A stretch of DNA of 64,000 nucleotides from Acidobacteriota bacterium (GCA_029559035.1 JAKQCT010000078.1:21998-85997), one strand, 5' to 3'. Counted from the stretch's first letter, positions 1-8,536 are shown. Notes: generated from the letters alone by a model not told the origin. Made by a program: numbers and translations.

Positions 1-653
1 AGGACGTCGTCGAAGAAGTCCGAGCGCGAACCGGAAGCGGGCTCCCAGCGTATCTTCCGCACCTTCCTCGTCTCGTAGGATGTCTTTCCGGCCCGCGTGA
101 CGGGAACGCTCTCGTTGACGTAGTAATAGTGGCCAGCCTGGGCGGTCCACGTGCAGTCCGCCCTCGCGTCAACGGTGAAGAAGGGAAGGTAGACGCCCTG
201 GATCTTCTCGAGCCTGTAAAGTTTTTTCAGAGCTCCTGGGTGGAACCATCCTTCCTTGATCCACGCCTGGAATTTATTCAACGCTTCCTGCCTGCCGACG
301 GAAAAGGGGATAACGCCGGCGGGCTTTATCATGTCGTCCCTTTCGGCGGTCTCCCCGATGAACCGGCTTCCGCAGAAGGGGCAGGTGACATCCCTTCTCT
401 TTTCGGCGGAGGATACCCTGGCTCCGCAGTTCTTGCATTGGACTTCGAAGAGGGTCACGCCGTACCCCTTCACGAGACGATCCCCGGAGAGGAACTCCAT
501 CAGATCCCGCTCCTGTTCTTCGGGAACGAAGGAGGGTCCGGAGGGGATGTCGTATAGAGAATCGCAGTAGGAGCACTTCAACCTCGCGGTCTCGGGGTCG
601 AACTCCAGCTCGCCTCCACAGCTTCTGCAAGGAAAAAATTTTTTCTCGTCCAA
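1..653 (-). CDS. Zinc-ribbon protein, C-terminus cut by window edge
   Basis: The frame is open from a TTG at 653 to the window edge (217 codons seen). An in-frame TAA lies just upstream of the first codons, so an internal start is required; the TTG is preceded by GGGAG six bases away. Near the N-terminus there is a CRSCGG...CSYC pair of knuckles and about 50 residues later CKNCGA...CPFCGS, so two four-cysteine zinc ribbons. A Trp/Tyr-rich segment follows that looks like the start of a beta-rich domain. Such proteins are usually annotated as TFIIB-type zinc-ribbon or mis-annotated as helicase-like; true function is unknown. The other reading frame on the same strand that opens with ATG at 687 is a shadow. 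Confidence 0.7.
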   Translation of the reverse strand, partial: MDEKKFFPCRSCGGELEFDPETARLKCSYCDSLYDIPSGPSFVPEEQERDLMEFLSGDRLVKGYGVTLFEVQCKNCGARVSSAEKRRDVTCPFCGSRFIGETAERDDMIKPAGVIPFSVGRQEALNKFQAWIKEGWFHPGALKKLYRLEKIQGVYLPFFTVDARADCTWTAQAGHYYYVNESVPVTRAGKTSYETRKVRKIRWEPASGSRSDFFDDV

Positions 654-733
654 GCCGAACTCCCGCTCGGGGTTTTGAAAACCCCATTAAAGACTATATA
701 ATATTGCCGTCAAGTTCAAGGAGGCGACGCGGG

Positions 734-1546
734 GTGATGGAATATTTCGCTTCACTGGATCATGTCCTTCAGGCTTTCATAGCGACCCTTTTCACTTGGG
801 GCCTCACTGCTTTGGGGGCCGGCCTCGTTTTTCTCACTTCCGGGGTCAACCGGAAATTCCTCGACATGATGCTGGGCTTCGCGGCGGGTGTCATGATCGC
901 GGCCAGCTACTTCTCCCTCCTCAAACCGGCCATAGAGATGACCGAGGCCGAGGGCGGCATACCGTGGCTGCCCGCAGTCGTTGGCTTCACCGCCGGCGGT
1001 TTAGTGCTTTTCCTCATCGACAAGGTGCTGCCGCATCTGCATATCGGGTTCCCGCAGGAAGAAACGGAGGGGATCAGGACCAACTGGCAGAGGAGCGTCC
1101 TGCTGATGCTGGCCATAACCATACACAACATACCCGAAGGCCTCGCGGTCGGTGTCGCTTTCGGAGCCCTCGCCGCGGACATTCCCTCCGCAACATTCGC
1201 GGGGGCAGTTTCGCTCGCCGTCGGGATAGGATTGCAGAACTTTCCCGAGGGGGCCGCGGTGTCCTTTCCTCTCGTGAGGGAGGGGATGAGCAGGACCAGA
1301 AGCTTTTTTTGGGGGCAGTTAAGCGGTATAGTGGAACCTGTGGCGGCCGTATGCGGTGCGCTTCTGGTCGTGGTGGCGAAGCCTGTTCTTCCCTACGCGC
1401 TTTCGTTCGCGGCGGGAGCCATGATATTCGTCGTGGTGGAGGAGCTGATCCCGGAATCGCAGCTCGAGAAGAACACCGACCTGGCGACTCTCGCGACGAT
1501 GTTCGGGTTCGCTTTCATGATGATGCTGGACCTCGCGTTCGCTTAG
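734..1546 (+). CDS. ZIP family divalent metal transporter
   Basis: About 270 residues, a normal length for the ZupT/GufA branch of ZIP transporters, which bring zinc and other divalent metals into the cytoplasm. Eight hydrophobic segments are visible. The signature metal-binding helices are present: HNIPEGLAVG near residue 131 and NFPEGAAVSFP near residue 168. A short His-containing loop (LPHLHIG) precedes them. I start at GTG 734, which has AAGGAGG nine bases upstream; ATG 737 is the alternative, and the upstream TTG at 704 has no ribosome site. The HEAT-repeat gene follows after nine bases and is probably cotranscribed. Confidence 0.88.
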   Translation: MMEYFASLDHVLQAFIATLFTWGLTALGAGLVFLTSGVNRKFLDMMLGFAAGVMIAASYFSLLKPAIEMTEAEGGIPWLPAVVGFTAGGLVLFLIDKVLPHLHIGFPQEETEGIRTNWQRSVLLMLAITIHNIPEGLAVGVAFGALAADIPSATFAGAVSLAVGIGLQNFPEGAAVSFPLVREGMSRTRSFFWGQLSGIVEPVAAVCGALLVVVAKPVLPYALSFAAGAMIFVVVEELIPESQLEKNTDLATLATMFGFAFMMMLDLAFA

Positions 1547-1555
1547 GAGGGGAAG

Positions 1556-2023
1556 TTGGAAAAGTTCGACGAACTTGTAAGGAAGCTCAGGGAAGGGACG
1601 AGCAAGGAGAAGATGGAGGCGGCGGCCGAACTTGGCCAGCTCAAGGACAGAAGGGCCGTTCCGTTCCTGAGGAAGGCGATCAAAGATGCAGATGTGGTCG
1701 TGAGGGACAACGCAGCGTTCGCACTGGGACAGATAGGGGCGACGGAGGCTGTTTTCGATCTCGTGTCCCTGCTCGACGATGAAAGCAAGATAGTCCGCAA
1801 GTCCTCGGCGAAAGCCTTGGGAATGCTGAAGGTGAAGGAGGCCGTCCAGCCCCTCATCGTCAAGGTGGACGAGGAATCCTACCTCGTGAGGAAAAGCGTG
1901 ATCAGGAGCCTTGTCCAGATAGGAGGGGACAGGGTGAAAATAGTCCTTTCGGAACACCTCAAGAAGGAGGAGAACGTGTTCCTCAGGGAGATGATAACCG
2001 GTTTCCTGGGAAAAAAGAGCTGA
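1556..2023 (+). CDS. HEAT/PBS-lyase repeat protein
   Basis: 155 residues beginning at a TTG with AGGAGGGGAAG directly upstream; no ATG option fits. It is made of about four PBS-lyase-type HEAT units of roughly 31 residues, each with the pattern ...A..LG.....AV..L....D....VR..AA.ALG (for example DNAAFALGQIG and KSSAKALGMLK). These repeats form a right-handed helical scaffold for protein-protein contacts. There is no signal peptide, so the protein is cytoplasmic. It sits 9 bases behind the ZIP transporter gene, suggesting cotranscription, but the sequence does not show a specific partner. Confidence 0.75.
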   Translation: MEKFDELVRKLREGTSKEKMEAAAELGQLKDRRAVPFLRKAIKDADVVVRDNAAFALGQIGATEAVFDLVSLLDDESKIVRKSSAKALGMLKVKEAVQPLIVKVDEESYLVRKSVIRSLVQIGGDRVKIVLSEHLKKEENVFLREMITGFLGKKS

Positions 2024-2125
2024 AGAAGTTCTTGGAGGGGAAGAACTGCATTATGTTTCAAGGCACTTGATTTTTTAAAACAAAGGTATTATATTAAAAG
2101 CATCGAGGGGCCCCCTCCTCTCTCC

Positions 2126-2162
2126 GAAGCGGTTTGCGAAAGCGAACCGCTTCTTTTTTTTC
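2126..2162 (+). terminator. Rho-independent terminator after ZIP/HEAT genes
   Basis: A 12-bp stem (GAAGCGGTTTGC with GCGAACCGCTTC, one T-G pair) closes a GAAA tetraloop and is followed by nine T residues. It lies about 100 bases after the HEAT-repeat stop codon. Confidence 0.85.
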
Positions 2163-2171
2163 CGGGAAAAA

Positions 2172-2200
2172 AGAAAAAGCCGCCGGGCTGACCCGGCGGC
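2172..2200 (-). terminator. Terminator of the acyl-CoA dehydrogenase gene
   Basis: A perfect 9-bp stem GCCGCCGGG/CCCGGCGGC around a four-base loop. Read on the minus strand it is followed by a T-rich run, and it lies 28 bases past the stop codon of the dehydrogenase. It may also work weakly on the plus strand (TTTTC follows there). Confidence 0.8.
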
Positions 2201-2227
2201 TTTTCATGCCTGCATGTCAAGAACCGT

Positions 2228-4045
2228 TCAGAAAACGAAATCCATGGCGCTCTTCTCGTCTTCCATCGACTCTGCCCTCGCCTTGACAAAGGGGAGGATC
2301 CTCGAGCCGAAGAAGATTGCCGACTGCACCTTGTTGTTGTAATAGCGGGCGTTCTCGTCTTCTTCGAGGAGGGTGCTCATTTCCTTGCCGCTTCCCTTGA
2401 CGATCGCGTCCAGTTTCCTTCCGGCGACCTCGGCCTGGCTCAACAGGAAGTAACCGCCCAGCGATTCTCCCATCATCTGCATGACCGGCCAAGCGTTCAT
2501 GCCGACGAAGAGAAGGTCCTTGTCCTGCGCCATCATCTTCCCGCAGGCCTTCGAAGTGAGATCCAACGCTTCGAGGAGGTTCTTGGCGGCCCTTCCGAGA
2601 ACGGGGTCGCCGGCGAGGGTTTCGGCCTTCTCCTTCATCGTCCCGAGAAGCCTCCTTACGGGCTCGCCTTTCTGCATCTTGAACTTGCTGGTCACCAGGT
2701 CCTGCGCCTGGATGTAGTTGGTGCCCTCGTACACGGGGGCGATCCTGGCGTCCCTCATGTACTGCTCGGCCGGCATCTCCATGGTGAACCCGTATCCTCC
2801 GTAGCACTGGAGCGCGAGACTGGTGATCTCGAAACCTCTGTCCGTGCACCACGCCTTGCATATGGGAGTGAACAGTTCGACCATGCCCTGGAAGAAATTC
2901 TTTTCGTCGCCCTGCGAAACGGCCGCCATGTCGATGCACCAGGCAGTGTAGAACTGAAGCGCCCTCATGGCTTCGAGCGTGGATTTCTGTTCCGCAAGGG
3001 TCCTCTTTATCTCCGGGTGGTTCACCAGGAAGATCTGCGGGTGGTGCGGGTCCCTGTTGTCGTAAGGGCGTCCCTGTTTCCTCTCCTTCGTGTAGAGGAG
3101 GGCGTTCTCGTGCGATGTCGACGCGATCGCCAGTCCCTGCAGGCCGACCTCGTACCTGGCCGCGTTCATCATCTGGAACATGTATAGAAGGCCCATCCTC
3201 TCCCTGCCGAGTATCCAGCCTTTCGTGGGGCCCTTTTCCCCGAAGAGAAGAGTGCACGTGGGAGAGCCGTGAATTCCCATCTTGTGCTCGATTCCCGCGG
3301 TCGTCATGTTGTTGTCCGCGCCGACGGAGCCGTCGGGGTTGACCAGCATTTTCGGAACGACGAAGAGCGAGAGCCCCTTGGCCCCCACGGGAGCTTCGGG
3401 AGTTCTCGCCAGAACGGCGTGGATTATGTTCGGGGTGATATCATGGTCCCCCCAGCTGATGAATATTTTCTGCCCCTCGATGTGATAGCTGCCGTCGGGC
3501 TGCTTTACGGCTTTAGTCTGAATATCCCCGAGATCGGAGCCGGCCTGCGGTTCGGTCAGGCACATCGTCCCGGCCCAGACTCCGGTGTACATCTTCTCGC
3601 AGTATGTCTTCTTGAGCTCGTCGTTGCCGAAGGATTCGATGAGGTGCGCCGACCCCCTGGTAAGCACGAGGGAAAGGGAGAGCCCGCAGTTCGCGCCGAT
3701 GATGAACTCGTTGAGGGCCGTGCTGATGCACTCGGGAAGCCCCATGCCGCCGTATTCGGGAGACGAGGATGAGCCTATATAGCCGGCGGAAGCCACTTCG
3801 TGGAAGACCTTGTGAAAGGAATCCGGGACCGTCACCTTCCCGTCCGCGTACTTCGCTCCGACGCGGTCGCCTTCCTCGTTGGTCGGCCCAATAGTGTTCT
3901 TCGCGAGCTTCAGCGCCTCGTCAACAATCATCTCGAGGTCTTCCCGGCCGAAGTCCGAGAACCGTTCGTTCTTCAGGAGGCGGTCGAGTTCCAGCCACTC
4001 GAAAATATTGAACTTGACGTCACGGCTCTGTGCAATGTAAGGCAT
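2228..4045 (-). CDS. Acyl-CoA dehydrogenase, 605-residue type
   Basis: FAD-dependent alpha,beta-dehydrogenation of an acyl-CoA thioester. The order is N-terminal helical domain, middle beta domain with MCLTEPQAGSD at 161-171 (flavin contact), C-terminal helical domain with the catalytic-base motif YEGTN (Glu 440) inside RIAPVYEGTNYIQAQDL, then a C-terminal extension of about 150 residues. The 600-residue length and extension place it in the group that includes DmdC-like and long/branched acyl-CoA dehydrogenases, rather than the 380-residue short-chain type. ATG 4045 has AAGGAGG at a good distance. The gene stands alone between its own promoter and terminator, so the acyl chain it uses cannot be judged from context. 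Confidence 0.92.
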   Translation of the reverse strand: MPYIAQSRDVKFNIFEWLELDRLLKNERFSDFGREDLEMIVDEALKLAKNTIGPTNEEGDRVGAKYADGKVTVPDSFHKVFHEVASAGYIGSSSSPEYGGMGLPECISTALNEFIIGANCGLSLSLVLTRGSAHLIESFGNDELKKTYCEKMYTGVWAGTMCLTEPQAGSDLGDIQTKAVKQPDGSYHIEGQKIFISWGDHDITPNIIHAVLARTPEAPVGAKGLSLFVVPKMLVNPDGSVGADNNMTTAGIEHKMGIHGSPTCTLLFGEKGPTKGWILGRERMGLLYMFQMMNAARYEVGLQGLAIASTSHENALLYTKERKQGRPYDNRDPHHPQIFLVNHPEIKRTLAEQKSTLEAMRALQFYTAWCIDMAAVSQGDEKNFFQGMVELFTPICKAWCTDRGFEITSLALQCYGGYGFTMEMPAEQYMRDARIAPVYEGTNYIQAQDLVTSKFKMQKGEPVRRLLGTMKEKAETLAGDPVLGRAAKNLLEALDLTSKACGKMMAQDKDLLFVGMNAWPVMQMMGESLGGYFLLSQAEVAGRKLDAIVKGSGKEMSTLLEEDENARYYNNKVQSAIFFGSRILPFVKARAESMEDEKSAMDFVF

Positions 4046-4082
4046 TATGATTCCTCCTTAAAATCGATTTTGTTAATGGCAA

Positions 4083-4112
4083 AGATTACCACAAACAAAC
4101 TCAAAAAGACAA
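4083..4112 (-). promoter_or_regulatory. Likely sigma-70 promoter of the acyl-CoA dehydrogenase
   Basis: Minus-strand TTGTCT (4107-4112) and TAATCT (4083-4088) are separated by 18 bases, about 40 bases before the ATG. The match is moderate. Confidence 0.45.
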
Positions 4113-4208
4113 TGATTCCAGGGATGATGGCTCCCGATCTTTATGGTACAATAGCAACGGCTATGTCAGGTCCGTCGCGACCATCCCGGCCGGCGAGGAG
4201 TATTGCCA

Positions 4209-4778
4209 GTGACCGGGAGAGTTCCACGAACAAAAAGAACGGCCTTGCTGATCCTCGACTGGCAGAAGCTTTTCGTGGACCCTTCCTCTAAGGCGTTCGT
4301 AAGGGGGAGCCCGGAAGCCGCCCCGCGGATCGGATACGCGGCCCGTTTCTTTCTCGATAAAGGCCTCCCGGTAATTGCGTCGGTGCATCACGGGGAGAAC
4401 GACGCAAGGGACCCTTTCTTCAGGTTCTCCGGAAGGACCATCGGCAGAAGCGACCATCTATGCCAACTGGGTGAACCTGTCGCCGGCATCGCCGGGCTGG
4501 CGGTGTATCCAAAAAGCAGCTACTCGCTTTTCGAGAACCGGGAATTCATGTCGGATATCGGGAAAAAAGATATCAGCGGGTTCTGTCTGTGCGGATTGCT
4601 AGCCGACAAATGCGTCCTTGCCAACGCCTTCGCAGCTTTCGACAAGGGGTTCGAGGTGTTCGTGCCGGAAGACTGCGTCGCGGCGAGAGATGAAAGCCTC
4701 CTGTCCTCGGCGCTGTCGATCATGGGGAAGAGCTGCGCGGAGCTCGTCCTTTCCACGGAATTGGAGAGATGCCTGTGA
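4209..4778 (+). CDS. Isochorismatase-family cysteine hydrolase
   Basis: About 190 residues of the isochorismatase/nicotinamidase fold. The N-terminal strand LLILDWQKLF carries the expected Asp, a Lys is in VYPKSSYSLF, and the nucleophile Cys is in GLLADKCVLANA; together these make the D-K-C triad. The substrate is not deducible; nicotinamide-like amides or other small amides are possible. GTG 4209 sits eight bases after GAGGAG and is preferred to the TTG at 4203. The gene overlaps the next one by ten bases and is the first of four overlapping genes (hydrolase, flavoprotein, RlmN-like enzyme, ThiD), so a shared pathway is likely. Confidence 0.8.
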   Translation: MTGRVPRTKRTALLILDWQKLFVDPSSKAFVRGSPEAAPRIGYAARFFLDKGLPVIASVHHGENDARDPFFRFSGRTIGRSDHLCQLGEPVAGIAGLAVYPKSSYSLFENREFMSDIGKKDISGFCLCGLLADKCVLANAFAAFDKGFEVFVPEDCVAARDESLLSSALSIMGKSCAELVLSTELERCL

Positions 4779-5689
4779 CCGCGGAGCTTTTCATCATCGG
4801 TGCCGGGCCCGCCGGAATATCGGCCGCGATAGAGGCTGCCCGTCTCGGCATCAGCACGGCGGTCATCGAAAAGAACAGGGTCGGGGGCACGGTCTGGTGC
4901 GCGCGCCGGATCGACAATTTTCCTCCTTTGTCTTCGATATCGGGAAAAGCTCTCGGAACGATGTTTCAAAAAAGGTTCGATAGGGCAGGGATAGAACCGA
5001 TCCCAGGAGAAGTCAAGGAAATAGCCGCCGGCATCGAATGCGGATTCGACCTTATGACGGGCGCCGGTCAAAAACTTGAAGCGCGAGCGGTCCTTCTCGC
5101 GATCGGGCAGGTTAACAGGCTTCCCGAAGAACTTGTCCCTTTCGGCGGTCACATCGGATCTCCCGGGGGGATGTATCCTTCCGGCGGGAATGAGGTAGTT
5201 GTTTACGGCGGGGGCGACGCGGCGTTCGACCAGGCGCTGCTGTTCAGCGACAAAAAATGCGGAGTGAGGATCTTCTGCAGGAGTGTCCCGAAGGCGAAAG
5301 CTGCTCTCCTTCGGGAAGCAAGGCTCAGGGGAATACCCGTCAACGAGGGGTTCGTCCTGGAAAGCGCGGCGAAGAGCGGGGCCGCTACAGAAGCGTCTTT
5401 CAGGGGCCCCGATGGGAACAGAACAGTTGTCAGCTGCTCGTGCCTGCTGGCGGCTCTTGGAAAAACGGCCCCGGACTTAAAGATCTGCGGGCGGTTTCTG
5501 CCTGACCTTCTGAAAGAGGGTGTGCGGGAGAGCGGAGAGCTTGCTGTCAGGGGGGTCTTTGCCGCGGGTGATGTCAGAAGGGGAAGGGCGAGGAACGTTG
5601 CGGCTGCGGTCTCCGACGGCATCATGTCGGCGAACGGGGCCCTGGCTTATCTGAAAGGAGTAAGGAATGGGTTCATGGGAGATCGTTGA
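4769..5689 (+). CDS. Thioredoxin-reductase-like flavoprotein without CxxC
   Basis: 306 residues with the two-dinucleotide fold of the TrxB family: FAD motif GAGPAGISAA near residue 11, NAD(P)H motif YGGGDAAFDQA near 150, and the C-terminal FAD motif GVFAAGDVRRG. The redox-active CATC/CxxC of true thioredoxin reductase is missing; the NADPH domain has no cysteine pair, and only an isolated Cys in TVWCARRIDN is seen near the flavin motif. It is therefore probably an NAD(P)H:flavin-type electron donor or an oxidoreductase on a small molecule. It overlaps the genes on both sides (10 and 23 bases), so it is translationally coupled; it could supply electrons to the radical SAM enzyme encoded next. 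Confidence 0.78.
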   Translation: MPVTAELFIIGAGPAGISAAIEAARLGISTAVIEKNRVGGTVWCARRIDNFPPLSSISGKALGTMFQKRFDRAGIEPIPGEVKEIAAGIECGFDLMTGAGQKLEARAVLLAIGQVNRLPEELVPFGGHIGSPGGMYPSGGNEVVVYGGGDAAFDQALLFSDKKCGVRIFCRSVPKAKAALLREARLRGIPVNEGFVLESAAKSGAATEASFRGPDGNRTVVSCSCLLAALGKTAPDLKICGRFLPDLLKEGVRESGELAVRGVFAAGDVRRGRARNVAAAVSDGIMSANGALAYLKGVRNGFMGDR

Positions 5690-6668
5690 GAAAAGGGGAA
5701 GCGAGGATATAGCCGTCGTCTACCTGCTAAGGTCAAGAATGGACGACGGGGTCTTCATCGAGTGCGTCGAATCGCTCGACCCTCCGGTCCCTCCGGAGGA
5801 AAAATGGGTGATAACGCTGTCCAGCCAGAAGGGTTGCCCCGCCGGGTGCTCCTTCTGCGACGCTTCGTTCTATTACCGGGGAAATCTGTCTGAAGCAGAG
5901 CTTCTGGACCAGCTCCGCGTGATCGTCGACAGGCATGGCGGAGACGGGCGTCTCGATTCTGAAAAGATCAAGCTTCATCTCGCCAGGATGGGGGAGCCTT
6001 CCTTCAACGACAACGTCCCCGGCTTCCTGGAGGAGGTCAAGAGCCGCTATCCCGGAGTGCGGTTCGTTCCCGCCATCGCGACGATCGGGCCCGCCGGAAG
6101 AGAAGAGTGGTTCGAAAGGCTGAAAAGGCTGAAGGACGAATATTTCGGAGAAGGTTTCTTCCAGCTCCAGTTCTCCCTGAACACGACGGACGAAAGATAC
6201 AGGAACAAGATGATGCCCGCGAAGAAGATGACTTTCCGCGAGATAAGCCTGCTAGGGGACCGGTGGGTTGTGAACCGAGACAGGAAGGTCACTCTTAATT
6301 TCGCTCTGCACGCGGACGCTCCGTTCGATGCCGGGAGGATCGCGGGGTCCTTCAGCCCTTCATCTTTCCTGGTCAAGCTGACCCCGATGAACCCCACGCG
6401 GGCGGCCTCGGCCTCCGGGATGGAAAGCGACATCGGGTTCGACGGATCGGTCTCCGAAAGGGTGCTCGGAGAGATCGGGCGCCTCGAGAGGGCGGGATTC
6501 GAGGTGATCGTCTCGATCGGCAGCATGGAAGAGATCCTGACAGGATCCAATTGCGGACAGCTTGCTTTCGCCCGTGGCGGGCATGAGACGCGGGACGGCG
6601 GAAGAAGAGTTATAATCGGCGATGGAGGTGCCAGTGGTGAGAAAAGCTCTGACGATAGCAGGATCTGA
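5667..6668 (+). CDS. RlmN/Cfr-family radical SAM protein, divergent
   Basis: 333 residues. The radical SAM cluster is Cys57-x3-Cys61-x2-Cys64 in LSSQKGCPAGCSFC, matching the VSSQxGC context of RlmN. Other RlmN landmarks are kept: MGEP, a SLNTTDE segment, LTPMNPT near the C-terminus, and Cys296 in NCGQL, equivalent to the methyl-carrying Cys355 of E. coli RlmN. However, the position of RlmN Cys118, which resolves the RNA-enzyme adduct, is Thr50 here, and the N-terminal RNA-binding region is about 65 residues shorter. It is unlikely to be the housekeeping 23S/tRNA methylase. ATG 5667 follows AAAGGAG and overlaps the flavoprotein gene by 23 bases. Confidence 0.8.
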   Translation: MGSWEIVEKRGSEDIAVVYLLRSRMDDGVFIECVESLDPPVPPEEKWVITLSSQKGCPAGCSFCDASFYYRGNLSEAELLDQLRVIVDRHGGDGRLDSEKIKLHLARMGEPSFNDNVPGFLEEVKSRYPGVRFVPAIATIGPAGREEWFERLKRLKDEYFGEGFFQLQFSLNTTDERYRNKMMPAKKMTFREISLLGDRWVVNRDRKVTLNFALHADAPFDAGRIAGSFSPSSFLVKLTPMNPTRAASASGMESDIGFDGSVSERVLGEIGRLERAGFEVIVSIGSMEEILTGSNCGQLAFARGGHETRDGGRRVIIGDGGASGEKSSDDSRI

Positions 6669-7428
6669 CGCTTCGGGAGGCGCCGGGATAGAAGCCGATA
6701 TCAAGACGTTCCAAGCGTTCGGAGTTTACGGCGCGGCTGTCATCACCGCGGTGGTGGCGGAAAACACTACCGGCGTCCAGGGAATATTCCCCATACCGCC
6801 GGAATTCGTCAGCCTCCAGATCCGGAGCGTCCTTGACGACATAGGAGCCGACGCGGTCAAGCTCGGGATGCTTTTCGATGAGGGGATCATCGGAGCGGTG
6901 GCTGGAGAGCTGAGAAAATACAGGCCTTCCAACATCGTGGTCGATCCGGTCATGATGGCCAAGAACGGGGACCCTCTTCTCAAACCGGAGGCGAGGGACG
7001 CGCTCGTGGAACAGATATTCCCCCTGGCGGACGTTGTCACTCCGAACCTGAACGAGGCCGAGGCGCTGTCGGGAGGCCGGATAGAAACGGACACGGACCT
7101 CGAGGAGGCCCTGAGGACGATCAGGTCGAAAGGGCCCGGATCTGTCATCATAAAGGGAGGACACTACGGAGAGGACGCGGTCGATTATTTCTACGACGGG
7201 GAGGCTGTCGTTCCGATCCCAGGAAAGAGGATCAGGACGACAAGCACGCACGGGACCGGATGCACATTCTCATCCGCGCTGGCGGCGCTGATGGCGAGAG
7301 GGCTTTCGGCCAAGGATGCGGCGGCAGGGGCTAAAAAGTTCATTGAGAAAGCCATAGAGACGGCGCCTGCGCTGGGCAAGGGATTCGGGCCATTAAACCA
7401 CGACACGGACACCGGTTCACTGTTCTGA
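6637..7428 (+). CDS. thiD: Hydroxymethylpyrimidine (phosphate) kinase
   Basis: 263 residues of the ribokinase fold, standard length for ThiD, which phosphorylates HMP and HMP-phosphate for thiamine synthesis. The N-terminus (ALTIAGSDASGGAGIEADIK) and the C-terminal anion-hole motif THGTGCTFSSALA with the catalytic Asp/Cys region are characteristic. VDPVMMAKNGDPLL is also typical. GTG 6637 has GGAGG eight bases upstream; GTG 6634 and ATG 6622 are alternatives. It overlaps the end of the RlmN-like gene by about 32 bases. No other thiamine genes are nearby, so its product may serve a pathway specific to this operon or act as pyridoxal/HMP salvage. Confidence 0.9.
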   Translation: MRKALTIAGSDASGGAGIEADIKTFQAFGVYGAAVITAVVAENTTGVQGIFPIPPEFVSLQIRSVLDDIGADAVKLGMLFDEGIIGAVAGELRKYRPSNIVVDPVMMAKNGDPLLKPEARDALVEQIFPLADVVTPNLNEAEALSGGRIETDTDLEEALRTIRSKGPGSVIIKGGHYGEDAVDYFYDGEAVVPIPGKRIRTTSTHGTGCTFSSALAALMARGLSAKDAAAGAKKFIEKAIETAPALGKGFGPLNHDTDTGSLF

Positions 7429-7482
7429 AAAGCGACCATGCAGGCTTCCGTTCTCAATTGTCCGGCCGTTGAACCGGGTGTT

Positions 7483-8532
7483 TCACCTTGCCAGGGATAT
7501 TTTACCGGAGCGGTCGTTGAACCTGCCGATCTCCCTGCAGAACTGGCCTGCTGATCTCATGGCCGATTCAAGGCCGGGGATCTTGTCCCGCGGAACCGCG
7601 AGAAGCAGCCCTCCGGACGTCTGCGCGTCAGCCGCCATGAGGAGTTCCGGCTCCGACAGATCCCCGCGCATGTCGAGACCGGGGAGCACGAAAGAAAGGT
7701 TGGCTTTGGTGCCTCCGGGGACGACCCCCTTTTCGGCGAGTTCCCTTGTTCCCGGGAAGAACGGAATGGCATCGAAACTGATCTCCGCCCCCGTTCCTGA
7801 AGCGGAACACATCTCCATCAGGTGGCCGAGAAGTCCGTAACCGGTGATGTCAGTCGCTCCCTTCAGGCCCGAAGACACGGCAACGGACGAAGCCGCGCGG
7901 TTCAGAGATGACATGGACGCCACAACTTCTTCCGCGAGGGACGGGGCGATAATATCGTTCTTTATCGCGGTCGCCGCGATGCCCGTACCGATCGGTTTTG
8001 TAAGAAAGATCCCGTCGCCCGGCCGCGATCCGTCCTTCGTCAGGAGGGCGTCCCTGTCCGCGAACCCTATCACGCACAGTCCGGACTTGGGTTCGTTGTC
8101 GTCTATCGTATGCCCGCCGGCTATCAGGCACCCCGCTTCGGTGGCGGCCGCGGCCGCTCCCTTGAGTATCTCGCCAAGCTCCAGGAGCCGGTATTTCCTC
8201 ACAGGGAAGGCGGTCACGTTAAGGGCGAGCGAGGGCGTTCCTCCCATGGCGTAAACATCGGACAAAGCGTTGACCGCGGCGATCCTCCCGAAGAGAAAGG
8301 GATCGTCCACCACCGGAGTAAAAAAATCCGTCGTGAAGATAAGCGCCCTCCTTTCATCGAGGAGATATACGGCAGCGTCTTCCGGTGAAGCGGTGGGGCT
8401 AATCAGCCTTGGGTCGGAGAATGTCGGCAAGCCGCGGAGAACCTCCGCGAGGTCCTTAGGACCGATCTTGCAGGCTCAGCCGGCTCCGTGGCTGAGTGAT
8501 GTAAGCCTTGGGATAGCTGGCTTTTCGCTCAT
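7483..8532 (-). CDS. selD: Selenide, water dikinase, itself a selenoprotein (UGA19 = Sec)
   Basis: SelD makes selenophosphate from selenide and ATP. A reading frame from 8430 lacks the N-terminus; extending upstream gives ATG 8532 and SLSHGAG-(UGA)-ACKIGP, where the in-frame TGA (8476-8478, codon 19) falls exactly where SelD carries its catalytic Cys or Sec. Lys22 follows. The glycine-rich GGHTIDDNEPKSG and FTTDFFTPVVDD nucleotide-binding segments are present, and the total is 349 residues, the normal length. AAGGAGG lies just before the ATG, inside the end of the upstream PEGA gene; the two genes are four bases apart. Standard gene callers would truncate it at 8430. Confidence 0.93.
8445..8478 (-). 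promoter_or_regulatory. Candidate bacterial SECIS hairpin after the selD UGA
   Basis: Downstream of the UGA (8476-8478) the minus-strand RNA can form CUGC/GCGG (8470-8473 with 8445-8448) enclosing GGUCC-UAA-GGACC (8451-8463). The position, 15-27 bases after the UGA, fits a bSECIS element bound by SelB. The loop does not contain the usual early G, so this is a candidate only. Confidence 0.4.
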
Positions 8533-8536
8533 GCGG

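Noticed and set aside
274..687. 137-codon minus-strand frame starting ATG 687
   Set aside because: It is a shadow of the zinc-ribbon gene in another frame; the real frame has the CxxC knuckles and continues to the window edge.
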